This document shows, piece by piece, positions 44,700 to 52,627 of a stretch of DNA of 64,000 nt; position 1 is the first letter of the stretch; every line of letters starts with the position of its first letter. The DNA is from Nocardia veterana NBRC 100344 (lineage in GTDB: Bacteria; Actinomycetota; Actinomycetes; Mycobacteriales; Mycobacteriaceae), in the NCBI RefSeq assembly GCF_000308855.1, contig NZ_BAGM01000091.1:1-64000 (forward strand), read 5' to 3'. The notes under the pieces are model-generated. The model saw only the letters and a program-made list of their open reading frames with translations, had not been told where the DNA came from and searched no databases. Position numbers and translations under genes: made by a program.

Positions 44700-44776
44700 C
44701 GTCCGGCCGCCGATCCCGGGTGTGGTCACCCACCCGAGCGCAGCGAGATCGCGTTGCGCGCCAAGCGAATACGAGT

Positions 44777-44808
44777 AGGACCGCCCGGAACCGGACCCGG
44801 GCGGTCCT
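44777..44808. terminator. Bidirectional hairpin terminator between speDE and GGCT genes
   Basis: Perfect 12-bp stem AGGACCGCCCGG / CCGGGCGGTCCT with an 8-base loop, 8 bases from the stop codon of the convergent GGCT gene and 78 bases after the fused polyamine gene. Confidence 0.75.
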
Positions 44809-44816
44809 GCTGTCGG

Positions 44817-45269
44817 TCAGGCCCGTTCACGCCGCCATTCGGCCGTGCGCTCGACGTAGCGGTCGAGATGGTGGGAGACGAATACCTCGGGCAACCAGTC
44901 GTTTCCGGTGACCGCCGACGACCACACGAAGGTGCGCACGGGCTGGTCGTACCCGATCAGCTCGATCGGCCGCAGATCGTATTCGGGATCCTCGAAGGCC
45001 TCGATGATCCGCCAGTCGGCGGCGGTCAGGCCCCGCAGGACCAGCCCGCCCGCCATCCGCCCCGGTTCGGCGACCAGACCTGGATACAGCCGCTGCGGCA
45101 GCGCCGCCACCCGCCACCCGCGGGCGACCCCGACATCCATCTCCGGAGTGCGACCCAGCAGCACCTCGAGCACCGGACCGAACTGCAGGGTGCCGTAGGC
45201 GAACAAGTCGGGCCCGGGATCGTCCGGACGGGCCCGGCGTTGCGGTGCCGGCTTCTTCGCCGCGCTCAT
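44817..45269 (-). CDS. Gamma-glutamylcyclotransferase-like (AIG2/GGCT) protein
   Basis: A 150-residue protein starting MSAAKKPAPQRRARP at ATG 45269 (AGGAG 8 bases upstream). It shows the substrate-loop motif LFAYGTLQFG (YGTL at 25-28), ARGWRVAALPQRLYPGLV, and AFEDPEYDLRPIEL with the likely catalytic Glu. Relatives release 5-oxoproline from gamma-glutamyl compounds, or act on gamma-glutamylamines; the actual substrate here is not predictable. It is leftward, in front of a shared terminator, with a 300-base region upstream. It is not obviously linked to the polyamine genes, although gamma-glutamylated polyamines are a known substrate type for the superfamily. Confidence 0.85.
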   Translation of the reverse strand: MSAAKKPAPQRRARPDDPGPDLFAYGTLQFGPVLEVLLGRTPEMDVGVARGWRVAALPQRLYPGLVAEPGRMAGGLVLRGLTAADWRIIEAFEDPEYDLRPIELIGYDQPVRTFVWSSAVTGNDWLPEVFVSHHLDRYVERTAEWRRERA

Positions 45270-45569
45270 CGCGGGCACTCCTCACTCCTGCGGACCGAGC
45301 GCGCCCCCGCGGCCACGACCGACATTCGCCGATCAGTTGCTCGGACGACCCACCTGTTCCTGCTCGCACACCGGTATCGCATCCCTCCACTGTGCCGAAT
45401 GCGCCGCGCGGGCTTCACATCGGGTAAACGTGACCTCGGTCACCGCCTCGGTTTGCGCTGGTCAATGCCGTGCGGTGTAGCCGGGTGCGCATTCGCCGCC
45501 GACACTCGGCGGTCGCCGTCCGCATGCGATCGGCATCGCTCGCGGGCAACGCTGCCCGATCGCGGGGAG
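45270..45569. other. Intergenic region without a recognised gene
   Basis: About 300 bases between the leftward GGCT gene and the leftward metallo-hydrolase gene. It presumably carries the GGCT promoter. Short GC-rich open frames here have poor coding character and no ribosome-binding sites. No RNA or repeat was seen. Confidence 0.35.
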
Positions 45570-46379
45570 TCAGCGAATCTCCCCGTGCCCCGCCGATCGC
45601 ACCGAATTCCCGCTGACGCGGGCGAACAGCTCGGGATCATGGGAGTTGACGATGGTGATCTGCGCACCGTGGTTCCGGTTGAGTTCCACCAGCCGCCGCC
45701 GGTTTTCCTGATAGGCGCCGCGCACGATGGACCCGAGTTCGTAGGTCCACCACAGCAGCGGTGTTTTCGGACCGGCCGGGTCGATCTCGCTGGCGACGTA
45801 GAAGGCGTCGCCGGCGTGCAGCAGCCAGCCCGCACCCGTGTCGATCGCCACTCCGATGTGGCCGCGGGTGTGGCCGGGTAGCGGGACCACCAGGATTTCC
45901 GGCGGCACCCCGGGCAGATCGCGCACGGCGCGGAAACCGAACCACTCGTCGGTGCCCTCGAGTTCGTTGACCATCCAGCGCGGACCGTGCGCCCACTGCG
46001 CCGCGCGATACCGCAATCGCTCCGCCAGCGTCCGCCCCGCGGTCGCCGCACGGAACTCGGGGCCGTGGACGTGGACCGTGGCCTCCGGGAAATCCGCGAG
46101 GCCCGCCGCGTGGTCGAGGTCCAGGTGGGTGAGGATGATGTGGCGCACATCGGCCGGGTCGTAGCCGAGTGCCTGGATCTGCCGGATCGCGGTGTGGTGT
46201 TCGGCCGGACGGATGCCGAGCAGGTAGCGCCCGGGCCCCACGAAGCGCGCCGGATCTCGGACACTGTCGAGCCCGAATCCGGTGTCCACCAGCACCAACC
46301 CGGTCCTGGTCTCGACGAGCAGGCAGTGGTCCACCATGCCCAAGGCCATGGTGCCGCAGTTGAGATGATGAATCCGCAC
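45570..46379 (-). CDS. Metallo-beta-lactamase-fold hydrolase (lactonase-like)
   Basis: A 269-residue protein taken from GTG 46379 (VRIHHLNCGTM); the frame opens earlier, with GTG 46403 and 46433 as alternatives. The metal motif is THLDLDHAAG (residues 84-93), i.e. HxDxDH in place of the usual HxHxDH. Further ligands lie in PLPGHTRGHIGV and HAGDAFYV, and the C-terminal His in NSHDPELFA. The overall pattern resembles quorum-quenching N-acyl-homoserine lactonases and related hydrolases. The substitution of the second His by Asp may alter metal content. Substrate unknown. It lies 60 bases downstream of oxyR's stop on the same strand. Confidence 0.85.
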   Translation of the reverse strand: MRIHHLNCGTMALGMVDHCLLVETRTGLVLVDTGFGLDSVRDPARFVGPGRYLLGIRPAEHHTAIRQIQALGYDPADVRHIILTHLDLDHAAGLADFPEATVHVHGPEFRAATAGRTLAERLRYRAAQWAHGPRWMVNELEGTDEWFGFRAVRDLPGVPPEILVVPLPGHTRGHIGVAIDTGAGWLLHAGDAFYVASEIDPAGPKTPLLWWTYELGSIVRGAYQENRRRLVELNRNHGAQITIVNSHDPELFARVSGNSVRSAGHGEIR

Positions 46380-46439
46380 GCGCCGAGCGTTCCAGACGCT
46401 CACCGGCCGGTCAATCGGGGCGTCCGGGGCCACGATTTC

Positions 46440-47348
46440 TCAGTTCGGACGTTGGGCGCGAATGATTTCCGCGAGTTGCTCGTAGTCCTCGACCCGTGCC
46501 GTGGAGCCGCGGAAGACCAGGCCGATGGTTCGCCCCGGCGCGGGGGCGGCGAATCGCGCGATATCCAATGTGCCGCGGGAGGTTTCGGCCGCCACGGCCA
46601 TTTCCGGAATCAGGGTGACGCCGAGGCCGCCGCCGACGCATTGCACCACCGTGGTCAGTGATGCGGCCCGGGTATCACCGACCGGCCCCGGCCGCACCTC
46701 CTCGGAGCGGCACAGGTCGAGGGTTTGGTCGCGCAGACAGTGCCCCTCGTCGAGCAGCAGTAGCGGCAGTTCGTCGAGTGCCGCCGGCGCGAGATCGGTG
46801 CGTCCGGCCAGCTCGTGCCCGAGCGGTGTCACCAATACGAATTCCTCGGTGTAGAGCGGGATCTCGACCATCCCGGTGGCATCGGCGGGCAGGGCCATCA
46901 TCGCGACGTCCAAGACGCCGCTGCGCAGGCCGTCGAGCAGCCGCGCGGTCTGGTCCTCGATGACGTGCGGTACCAACGCAGGCAGGAGACGCCGTAACTC
47001 CGGTAGCAGCGTCGGGAGCACATAGGGCGCCACGGTGGGAATGATCCCCATCCGCAGCGTGCCGCCGAGTCCGTCGCCGGCGGCGGTGGCGACGAATCGG
47101 TCGGCGGCTTCGAGCGTCGCCATCGCTTGCGGCAGCAGCCGTTTGCCCGCCGCGGTCACCAGAACTCGCCGCGTGCTGCGTTCGATCAGCTGCAAACCCA
47201 GTCCGTTTTCCAGTGATGCCAACGCCTGCGATAACGTGGGTTGGCTCACATTCAGATGAGCCGCAGCGGTGCCGAAATGGCGATACTCCGCGATCGCCAC
47301 GAACGCACGCAGCTGTGACAGGGTGGGCTGATAAGTCTGATCAGTCAC
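46440..47348 (-). CDS. oxyR: OxyR, LysR-type hydrogen peroxide sensor
   Basis: A 302-residue regulator from GTG 47348 ([20 protein letters not shown]). The winged helix-turn-helix (about 15-60: [20 protein letters not shown]) precedes a LysR sensor domain. The two redox Cys are present at 204 and 213 in [14 protein letters not shown], the spacing of E. coli OxyR C199/C208, so it should form the activating disulfide. It is divergent from ahpC-ahpD, its expected target. The intergenic region has repeated ATCAG/CTGAT arms. M. tuberculosis has lost a functional oxyR; this copy looks intact. Confidence 0.93.
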   Translation of the reverse strand: MTDQTYQPTLSQLRAFVAIAEYRHFGTAAAHLNVSQPTLSQALASLENGLGLQLIERSTRRVLVTAAGKRLLPQAMATLEAADRFVATAAGDGLGGTLRMGIIPTVAPYVLPTLLPELRRLLPALVPHVIEDQTARLLDGLRSGVLDVAMMALPADATGMVEIPLYTEEFVLVTPLGHELAGRTDLAPAALDELPLLLLDEGHCLRDQTLDLCRSEEVRPGPVGDTRAASLTTVVQCVGGGLGVTLIPEMAVAAETSRGTLDIARFAAPAPGRTIGLVFRGSTARVEDYEQLAEIIRAQRPN

Positions 47349-47372
47349 GCCTATCAGTGTAGTGCAACTGAT
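47328..47372. promoter_or_regulatory. Repeated CTGAT/ATCAG arms between oxyR and ahpC
   Basis: CTGAT-N7-ATCAG (47328-47344) overlaps the oxyR start. ATCAG-N10-CTGAT (47353-47372) sits in the divergent promoter. The second has the size and symmetry of a LysR-type binding site. These are the best candidates for OxyR binding. Confidence 0.5.
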
Positions 47373-47484
47373 CACCTTTACCTTTTACTGGGTTTTGGGC
47401 ATGATCGACAGCGAATGCTTCGACGGTGTCCCGCCGCACCCAGGCGGCCCGTCACCCGTGTCCCACTACGACGAAGGAGACAAC

Positions 47485-48072
47485 ATGGCTCTGCTGACCA
47501 TCGGCGACCAGTTCCCCGCCTACAACCTGACGGCGGTCATCGGCGGCGACTTGTCGAAGGTGAACGCGCAGCAGCCCGACGACTACTTCACCCAGATCTC
47601 GAGTGACGACCACGCCGGCAAGTGGCGCATCGTCTTCTTCTGGCCGAAGGACTTCACCTTCGTGTGCCCGACCGAGATCGCCGCCTTCGGCAAGCTGAAC
47701 GACGAGTTCGCCGACCGGGACGCCCAGGTGCTGGGTGTGTCGGTCGACAACGAGTTCGTCCACTTCCAGTGGCGGGCCCAGCACGAGGATCTGAAGACCC
47801 TGCCGTTCCCGATGCTGAGCGACCTCAAGCGGGAGCTCGTCACCGCGACCGGTGTGCTGAACGCCGACGGTGTCGCCGACCGCGCCACCTTCATCGTCGA
47901 CCCGAACAACGAGATCCAGTTCGTCTCGGTGACCGCCGGTTCCGTCGGCCGCAACGTCGACGAGGTGCTGCGGGTGCTCGACGCTCTGCAGTCCGACGAG
48001 CTGTGCGCCTGCAACTGGAAGAAGGGCGACCCGACCATCAACGCCGGTGAACTACTGGCCGCCAGCGTCTGA
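47485..48072 (+). CDS. ahpC: Alkyl hydroperoxide reductase subunit C (2-Cys peroxiredoxin)
   Basis: A 195-residue peroxiredoxin from ATG 47485 behind GAAGGAG; the frame extends upstream to 47362 but that part is not conserved. The peroxidatic Cys61 lies in FTFVCPTEIAAFG. Resolving Cys174 and the extra Cys176 lie in LCACNWKKGD, the three-Cys arrangement and numbering of mycobacterial AhpC. It reduces peroxides and peroxynitrite and is recycled by AhpD, encoded 15 bases downstream. Expression is expected to depend on the divergent OxyR. Confidence 0.97.
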   Translation: MALLTIGDQFPAYNLTAVIGGDLSKVNAQQPDDYFTQISSDDHAGKWRIVFFWPKDFTFVCPTEIAAFGKLNDEFADRDAQVLGVSVDNEFVHFQWRAQHEDLKTLPFPMLSDLKRELVTATGVLNADGVADRATFIVDPNNEIQFVSVTAGSVGRNVDEVLRVLDALQSDELCACNWKKGDPTINAGELLAASV

Positions 48073-48087
48073 GGAGAGTAACGCGCA

Positions 48088-48627
48088 GTGTCCGTAGAGA
48101 ACCTGAAGAATTCGCTTCCCGAATACGCCAAGGACCTCAAGCTCAACCTGTCGTCCATCGCACGCTCGACCGTGCTGAACGAACAGCAGCTGTGGGGCAC
48201 CCTACTCGCCGCGGCGGCCGCCACCCGGTCGGCCACCACGCTGCGCGAGATCGGCGAAGAGGCCGCCGACACCCTGTCGGCCGAGGCCTACAACGCCGCC
48301 CTGGGCGCCGCCTCGATCATGGGCATGAACAACGTGTTCTACCGTGGCCGGGCGTTCCTGGAGGGCCGCTACGACGATCTGCGCGCCGGTCTGCGGATGC
48401 AGATCATCGGCAACCCGGGTGTCGAGAAAGCCGATTTCGAGCTGTGGTCGTTCGCGGTGTCGTCGATCAACGGCTGCCAGCACTGCCTGGAGGCGCACGA
48501 GCACACCCTGCGTGAGGCGGGTGTGTCGCGCGAGGTGATCTTCGAGGCGCTGCGGGTGGCCGCGATCGTCGCCGGTGTCGGCCAGGCCGTCCAGGCCCAG
48601 GAGACGCTCGCCGCCGCCGCGGTCTGA
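48088..48627 (+). CDS. ahpD: Alkyl hydroperoxide reductase subunit D
   Basis: A 179-residue carboxymuconolactone-decarboxylase-fold protein from GTG 48088 ([20 protein letters not shown]). The active site is intact: Glu118, Cys130 and Cys133 in [10 protein letters not shown], and His137. AhpD passes electrons from the lipoamide of dihydrolipoamide succinyltransferase to AhpC. GGAGAG precedes the start, and the gap to ahpC is 15 bases, so they form one operon. A strong hairpin follows. Confidence 0.97.
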   Translation: MSVENLKNSLPEYAKDLKLNLSSIARSTVLNEQQLWGTLLAAAAATRSATTLREIGEEAADTLSAEAYNAALGAASIMGMNNVFYRGRAFLEGRYDDLRAGLRMQIIGNPGVEKADFELWSFAVSSINGCQHCLEAHEHTLREAGVSREVIFEALRVAAIVAGVGQAVQAQETLAAAAV

Positions 48628-48640
48628 TCATCGCCCGCAC

Positions 48641-48677
48641 CGATGCCCTCGTCCCGTCGATCGGGACGGGGGCATCG
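48641..48677 (+). terminator. Terminator of the ahpCD operon
   Basis: Inverted repeat GATGCCCTCGTCCCG / CGGGACGGGGGCATC with one G-T pair and a 5-base loop, extended by an outer C-G pair. It starts 14 bases after the ahpD stop. Confidence 0.8.
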
Positions 48678-48727
48678 TGTCGTTCACGGCCTGCTACCAC
48701 CGATTGCCGCGGGTACGCTGGGGCAGC

Positions 48728-49423
48728 ATGAGCCAATGGGAGAGCGACGGCGCGCAGGTCGAGGTGGTGCGGGTCTTCACCGATGTCACGGGCAAGCTCG
48801 GCAACCCACTGGGCATCGTGCGCGCGGCGGCGGTCACCGACGTCGATCACCAGTTGCTGGCGGCGCGCGTCGGGCACAGCGAAACGGTGGTCGTGGACGA
48901 CCCGGTCTCCGGACGGGCCAGGATGCGGATCTACACCCCGACCCGGGAGCTGCCCTTCGCCGGCCATCCCACGGTCGGTGCGGCGTGGTGGCTGGCCGAC
49001 CGGGGCCAACCGGTGAAGATCATCGACGTCCAGGCCGGTCCCGTCGAGATCCAGATGCTCGACGACGGTTTGATCTGGATCCGTGTCCGTGCGGAATGGG
49101 CCCCCGAATTCACCTTCGACGAATTCTCCGACGCCGCATTCCTCGACACGGTCGATCCCCGGCATTTCACCGACGGACAGCATTATGTGTGGGCGTGGAC
49201 GAACGAGGCGCGCGGTGCGGTCCACGCTCGAATGTTCGCCCCGGCCTTGGGAATCGCCGAGGACGAAGCCACCGGTGCGGCGGCGATCGCGCTCACCGCA
49301 CAGCTGCGGCGAAGCTTGATCATCACACAGGGCGCGGGCTCACAGTTGTTCACCGAATGGGATTCCGACGGCTGGGTCCGCCTGGGCGGCCGCGTCGTCG
49401 CCGACCATCCGGTTCTCATCTGA
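48728..49423 (+). CDS. PhzF-family isomerase/epimerase-like protein
   Basis: A 231-residue protein from ATG 48728 (MSQWESDGAQVEVVRVFTD). It carries PhzF blocks FTDVTGKLGNPLGIVRA (position of the catalytic Glu region), YTPTRELPFAGHPTVGAAW, and EDEATGAAAIALTAQL, the substrate-carboxylate site. It is shorter than PhzF (about 280 residues), as is Rv2716, whose position it shares. Family members are isomerases of uncertain substrate; no phenazine genes are present, so a role in phenazine synthesis should not be assumed. Confidence 0.88.
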   Translation: MSQWESDGAQVEVVRVFTDVTGKLGNPLGIVRAAAVTDVDHQLLAARVGHSETVVVDDPVSGRARMRIYTPTRELPFAGHPTVGAAWWLADRGQPVKIIDVQAGPVEIQMLDDGLIWIRVRAEWAPEFTFDEFSDAAFLDTVDPRHFTDGQHYVWAWTNEARGAVHARMFAPALGIAEDEATGAAAIALTAQLRRSLIITQGAGSQLFTEWDSDGWVRLGGRVVADHPVLI

Positions 49424-49439
49424 GGTTCGGCCGACCGGC

Positions 49440-50075
49440 TCAGCCCGCGACCGCGGCGACGAGCATATAGGCCATTCCCAGATCCATCACCACATGCGGC
49501 ACCGCGCCGAGCGCACCGGGCGGCCCGGTCGGATGCGAGACGCGATGCCACAGCATGGTTCTCGTGCGCGGAATCAGCATCAGCACCGCATCGAGCACGA
49601 ACACGGCAGCGAGGATCGCGACGGGCAGCACCGGAAGCCGGTCCGTACCCGCCTCGGCGGACGCGTGGTGATGACCCGCCGTCGCCCAGAGCATGGCTCC
49701 GGCCGCAACCAGATGGTAGGCGACCGCGGGAACTCGGAACCCGGACGATCCGCCGAAGGCGGTGTGCCGGTGCCCGATTCGCATCAGCAGCAGTCCGGCG
49801 TACACCACCATCATGGCGATGAGCACGCCACGCAGCGCATCCGGTGCGGCGGCGGCCGGAAACAGCACCATCGCCAGCATGAGCAGACACATCAACAGGT
49901 GCGCGGCATCGGATTCGTGATCGGCCGACCACGGTGTCGCCGCACCCGTCGGCTCGGCGCCCTCCCGGGCGAGCGGCACCGCCAGATGACGCACGAGCAC
50001 GATCGCCGCCGCGACGACGAACGCCGCCGCCACGGCCCAGCGCAGCATCGCGTGCTCGGTCACGAAAGAGCCCAC
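49440..50075 (-). CDS. DUF5134 multi-span membrane protein
   Basis: A protein of about 211 residues if GTG 50075 is the start; GTG 50063 and ATG 50048 are alternatives, and no convincing ribosome-binding site decides. It has about five or six hydrophobic segments, an HESDAAHLLMCLLMLAMVLFP block with a His-containing first helix, FRVPAVAYHLVAAGAMLWA, and GHHHASAEAG in a loop. The His-rich loops and the helix pattern are those of DUF5134. Metal handling is possible but speculative. It is convergent with the PhzF-like gene with a 16-base gap. Confidence 0.75.
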   Translation of the reverse strand: MGSFVTEHAMLRWAVAAAFVVAAAIVLVRHLAVPLAREGAEPTGAATPWSADHESDAAHLLMCLLMLAMVLFPAAAAPDALRGVLIAMMVVYAGLLLMRIGHRHTAFGGSSGFRVPAVAYHLVAAGAMLWATAGHHHASAEAGTDRLPVLPVAILAAVFVLDAVLMLIPRTRTMLWHRVSHPTGPPGALGAVPHVVMDLGMAYMLVAAVAG

Positions 50076-50230
50076 ACCCCACCGCCTTCCGCCGCGGCAC
50101 CTCCGCGCGTCTTTCATGCTCGCATGTCGCGGTGGTACGCGCCGCCCCTCCGCTCGGTTTCGGCGGCGCAGGGGCGGCGCCGAGGCCGGATGCATCACGC
50201 ACATCCCACCCCGCCGGAGCGGGGCCCGGC

Positions 50231-51454
50231 TCAGCCCAATGCGCGTTCCAGCGCTGCCGCCAGTTCCGCGACCTGCTGGTCCTCGATGACGAATGCCGGC
50301 GAGATCTGCAACGCGCCCTGCCCCGCGGCGCGACTGGAAACACCCTGTGCGCGAAGCGCTTTCACCATCGCCGGACCGTCGGCGGGATCGGCGAGCTGAA
50401 CACCGGCCACCGCGCCCAGCCCGCTGCGTACCTCGGCCACCCGGGGGTGACCCGCCAGCGGCGCGAGGTGTTCGTGCAGCAGCGATTCCACGTTCTTACT
50501 GGCGTCGAGCAGATTCTCGCGCTCGATGATGTCGAGGTTGGCCATGGCCGCGGCCGCCGATCCGGCATGACCGCCGTAGGTGTAGCCGTGCCGGAACCAC
50601 ACCCCTCCGCCGAAGAACGGTTCGGCGACCCGCGGCGCCACGAACACCGCGCCCATCGGTAGATAACCGGAGGTCAGCCCCTTTGCGGTGGTCATCAGAT
50701 CCGGTTCCAGACCGAACCGGGTGGAGGCGAACCAGGATCCGCCGATCCGACCGAATCCGGTGACGACCTCGTCGGCGACGAACAGGATGTCGTTGTCCCG
50801 GCAGAGCCGGCGCACCTCGTCCAGATATCCCTCCGGCGGCAGGTGGATACCGCCGGCGCCGATGATCGGTTCACAGAAGAAGGCGGCGATTCGCTCCGCC
50901 CCGACCTCGTCGATCAGTTCCCGAAGTGCCTGGGCGCGATCGAAATCGACGGTGCGGGTGTCGGCCATCAGCTCGCCGTAACCCTCGTGATTGACCGCGA
51001 TCCCCGCCAGCGCCGTGCCGCCGACGTGCATACCGTGATAGGCGAGCCGACGGCCGACCAGCAGGGTCTTCTCCGGACGGCCCAGTTCCCGCCAATAGCG
51101 GCGGGCCATCTTCGCGGCGGTGTCGACCGAATCCGAACCGCCGGAGGTGAACATGATCTTGCTGCCGGGTACCGGCGCCAGCTCCGACAGCCGCTCGGCC
51201 AGCCGTTGCGTCACGGGTGCGGTGAGGTCACCGAAGTTCGAATAGTGCGCCAGGGTCGACAATTGGGCCGCCACCGCATCGGCGATTTCGCGGCGGCCGT
51301 GCCCGACATTGGTGAACCACAGCCCGGCGGTGGCGTCGAGGTAGCGGCGGCCGGCCTCGTCCCAGATGTAGACACCCTCCCCGCGCGACACCACGAATGC
51401 GCCGTCGCGTTCCACTGCGCCCATATCCGCGAATCCGTGCCACAACGCACCCAT
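50231..51454 (-). CDS. Class III (omega-amino acid/acetylornithine-type) PLP aminotransferase
   Basis: A 407-residue fold-type I transaminase from ATG 51454, after AGGAG. Motifs are the N-terminal MGALWHGFADM, TSGGSDSVDTAAKMARRYW, YHGMHVGGTAL, ILFVADEVVTGFGRIG with the PLP-pairing Asp, and TTAKGLTSGYLPMG with catalytic Lys at about 257. The Trp-His-Gly head and the FCEPIIGAGGIHLPPEGY region are typical of omega-amino acid:pyruvate or putrescine/beta-alanine aminotransferases. Polyamine degradation is a possible link to the operon 6 kb upstream, but there is no direct evidence. Confidence 0.9.
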   Translation of the reverse strand: MGALWHGFADMGAVERDGAFVVSRGEGVYIWDEAGRRYLDATAGLWFTNVGHGRREIADAVAAQLSTLAHYSNFGDLTAPVTQRLAERLSELAPVPGSKIMFTSGGSDSVDTAAKMARRYWRELGRPEKTLLVGRRLAYHGMHVGGTALAGIAVNHEGYGELMADTRTVDFDRAQALRELIDEVGAERIAAFFCEPIIGAGGIHLPPEGYLDEVRRLCRDNDILFVADEVVTGFGRIGGSWFASTRFGLEPDLMTTAKGLTSGYLPMGAVFVAPRVAEPFFGGGVWFRHGYTYGGHAGSAAAAMANLDIIERENLLDASKNVESLLHEHLAPLAGHPRVAEVRSGLGAVAGVQLADPADGPAMVKALRAQGVSSRAAGQGALQISPAFVIEDQQVAELAAALERALG

Positions 51455-51577
51455 GGTCGGCTCCTGTTCCCTCGTCCGGTGGTCACGGGCAAACCCCCGC
51501 CCGCGCCGCCAGGTTACCCGCGCCACCCGTTCCGGGCACGAGCAGGAACTCCTCGCAACCCGTCGGCTACCGCGACG

Positions 51578-52210
51578 TCACACCGGGACGGCGGCGTCGC
51601 GACGCCCGCGCACGGCGCCGAGCCAAGCCACCGCGATCGCCATCATCGTGATCACCACCGCCAGGATCACCACGCCGATCAGCAGCGAGGGGTAGCCCTG
51701 CCCGCGCGGGTCGAGGAACGGGTACGGGTACCAGTGCACGAGCTCACCGCGGATCAGGCTGTAGCCGCAGTAGACGATCGGATACGCGAGCCAGCCCACG
51801 ATCAGGGCCGGGGAAACGCGCAACCGGGCCGAGACGAGGATCCAGTCGGCGACCAGCACGATGGGCAGTACCCGATGCATGGTGTCGTTGACCCACTTGT
51901 CGGTGAGCATGACGTCGATACCGGCCAGCAGCACGGCATAGATCACACCGGTGATCAGCAGATACAGCGTCACGGCACCCCGCACGGCCTGCCAGCGCGG
52001 CGACCGCGGATCCAGGACGCCGCCGATCAGCAACACCAGCACCCCGAGGATATTGGACTGGACGGTGAAGTAGCTGAAGTAGTTACCGAGCGAGAAGGTC
52101 GCCGAGCCACTGACCCGAAGCGGAATCCACAGCAGCGCAACGGCTCCCAGGACGGCGACGGCGAGGCGCGGTATTCGGATCCATATCGGCGTCCCCGCAC
52201 GGGCGATCAT
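51578..52210 (-). CDS. Pr6Pr family six-span membrane protein
   Basis: A 210-residue membrane protein from ATG 52210 (MIARAGTPIWIRIPRLAVAV). It has six predicted spans and the family blocks FSYFTVQSNILGVLVLLIGG, DTMHRVLPIVLVADWILV, YPIVYCGYSLIRGE and WYPYPFLDPRGQGYPSL. The Asn-Ile-Leu and His-Arg-Val-Leu-Pro signatures are those of Pr6Pr, a FAR-17a/AIG1-like group. Some eukaryotic relatives hydrolyse fatty acid esters of hydroxy fatty acids; the bacterial role is unknown. A partial copy of its 5' end lies 104 bases upstream. Confidence 0.85.
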   Translation of the reverse strand: MIARAGTPIWIRIPRLAVAVLGAVALLWIPLRVSGSATFSLGNYFSYFTVQSNILGVLVLLIGGVLDPRSPRWQAVRGAVTLYLLITGVIYAVLLAGIDVMLTDKWVNDTMHRVLPIVLVADWILVSARLRVSPALIVGWLAYPIVYCGYSLIRGELVHWYPYPFLDPRGQGYPSLLIGVVILAVVITMMAIAVAWLGAVRGRRDAAVPV

Positions 52211-52313
52211 CGCTCGATCCTCGCATACCGGGCCCGAGCTCAGTGGTTTTCCCACCCGCGCCGCGCGGGCCCCGGTCGCCGGACCGGCGTCCGGCGACCG
52301 GGATCGGCATCGG

Positions 52314-52499
52314 CTACGCGGACCCGAAGGAGGTGCGCCGGGTCGGTTGCGCGCTTGCCCGCTCGGGTCGGTGCCGGGCGGGCGCAGCGGTCGTCACGAC
52401 CGCGCGCACGCGTTCGCGGACGAGAGCGGCGATGCCCAGCAGTACCGACATCACCCGCAGCGCGCGGACCCACATCGGCGTTCCGGAACCAGCAGTCAT
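52314..52499 (-). pseudogene. 5' remnant of a Pr6Pr paralogue
   Basis: From ATG 52499 the frame encodes MTAGSGTPMWVRALRVMSVL and a few more residues. These align with the start of the adjacent Pr6Pr protein at 12 of the first 27 positions (M1, A3, G6-T7-P8, W10, R12, R15, L21-G22, A25-L26). The resemblance ends near residue 27, and a 61-residue frame of non-matching sequence follows to 52314. No other part of the membrane protein is present. It is best read as a truncated duplicate; a short functional peptide cannot be excluded. Confidence 0.6.
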
Positions 52500-52627
52500 G
52501 GGCCGATGGTGACATACCTGGGCGGGCCGACGGAACAAGATCACAGCGATAGCAACAGTTCGGTTATCCGAGCTGGACCAGCGCCGAAGCGGGCGGGTCG
52601 CGCGGTTTCGCTACGCTGGTCGATGCA

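Noticed and set aside
48728-49423. Phenazine biosynthesis locus
   Set aside because: Only a short PhzF-like protein is present; no other phenazine gene occurs in the window.
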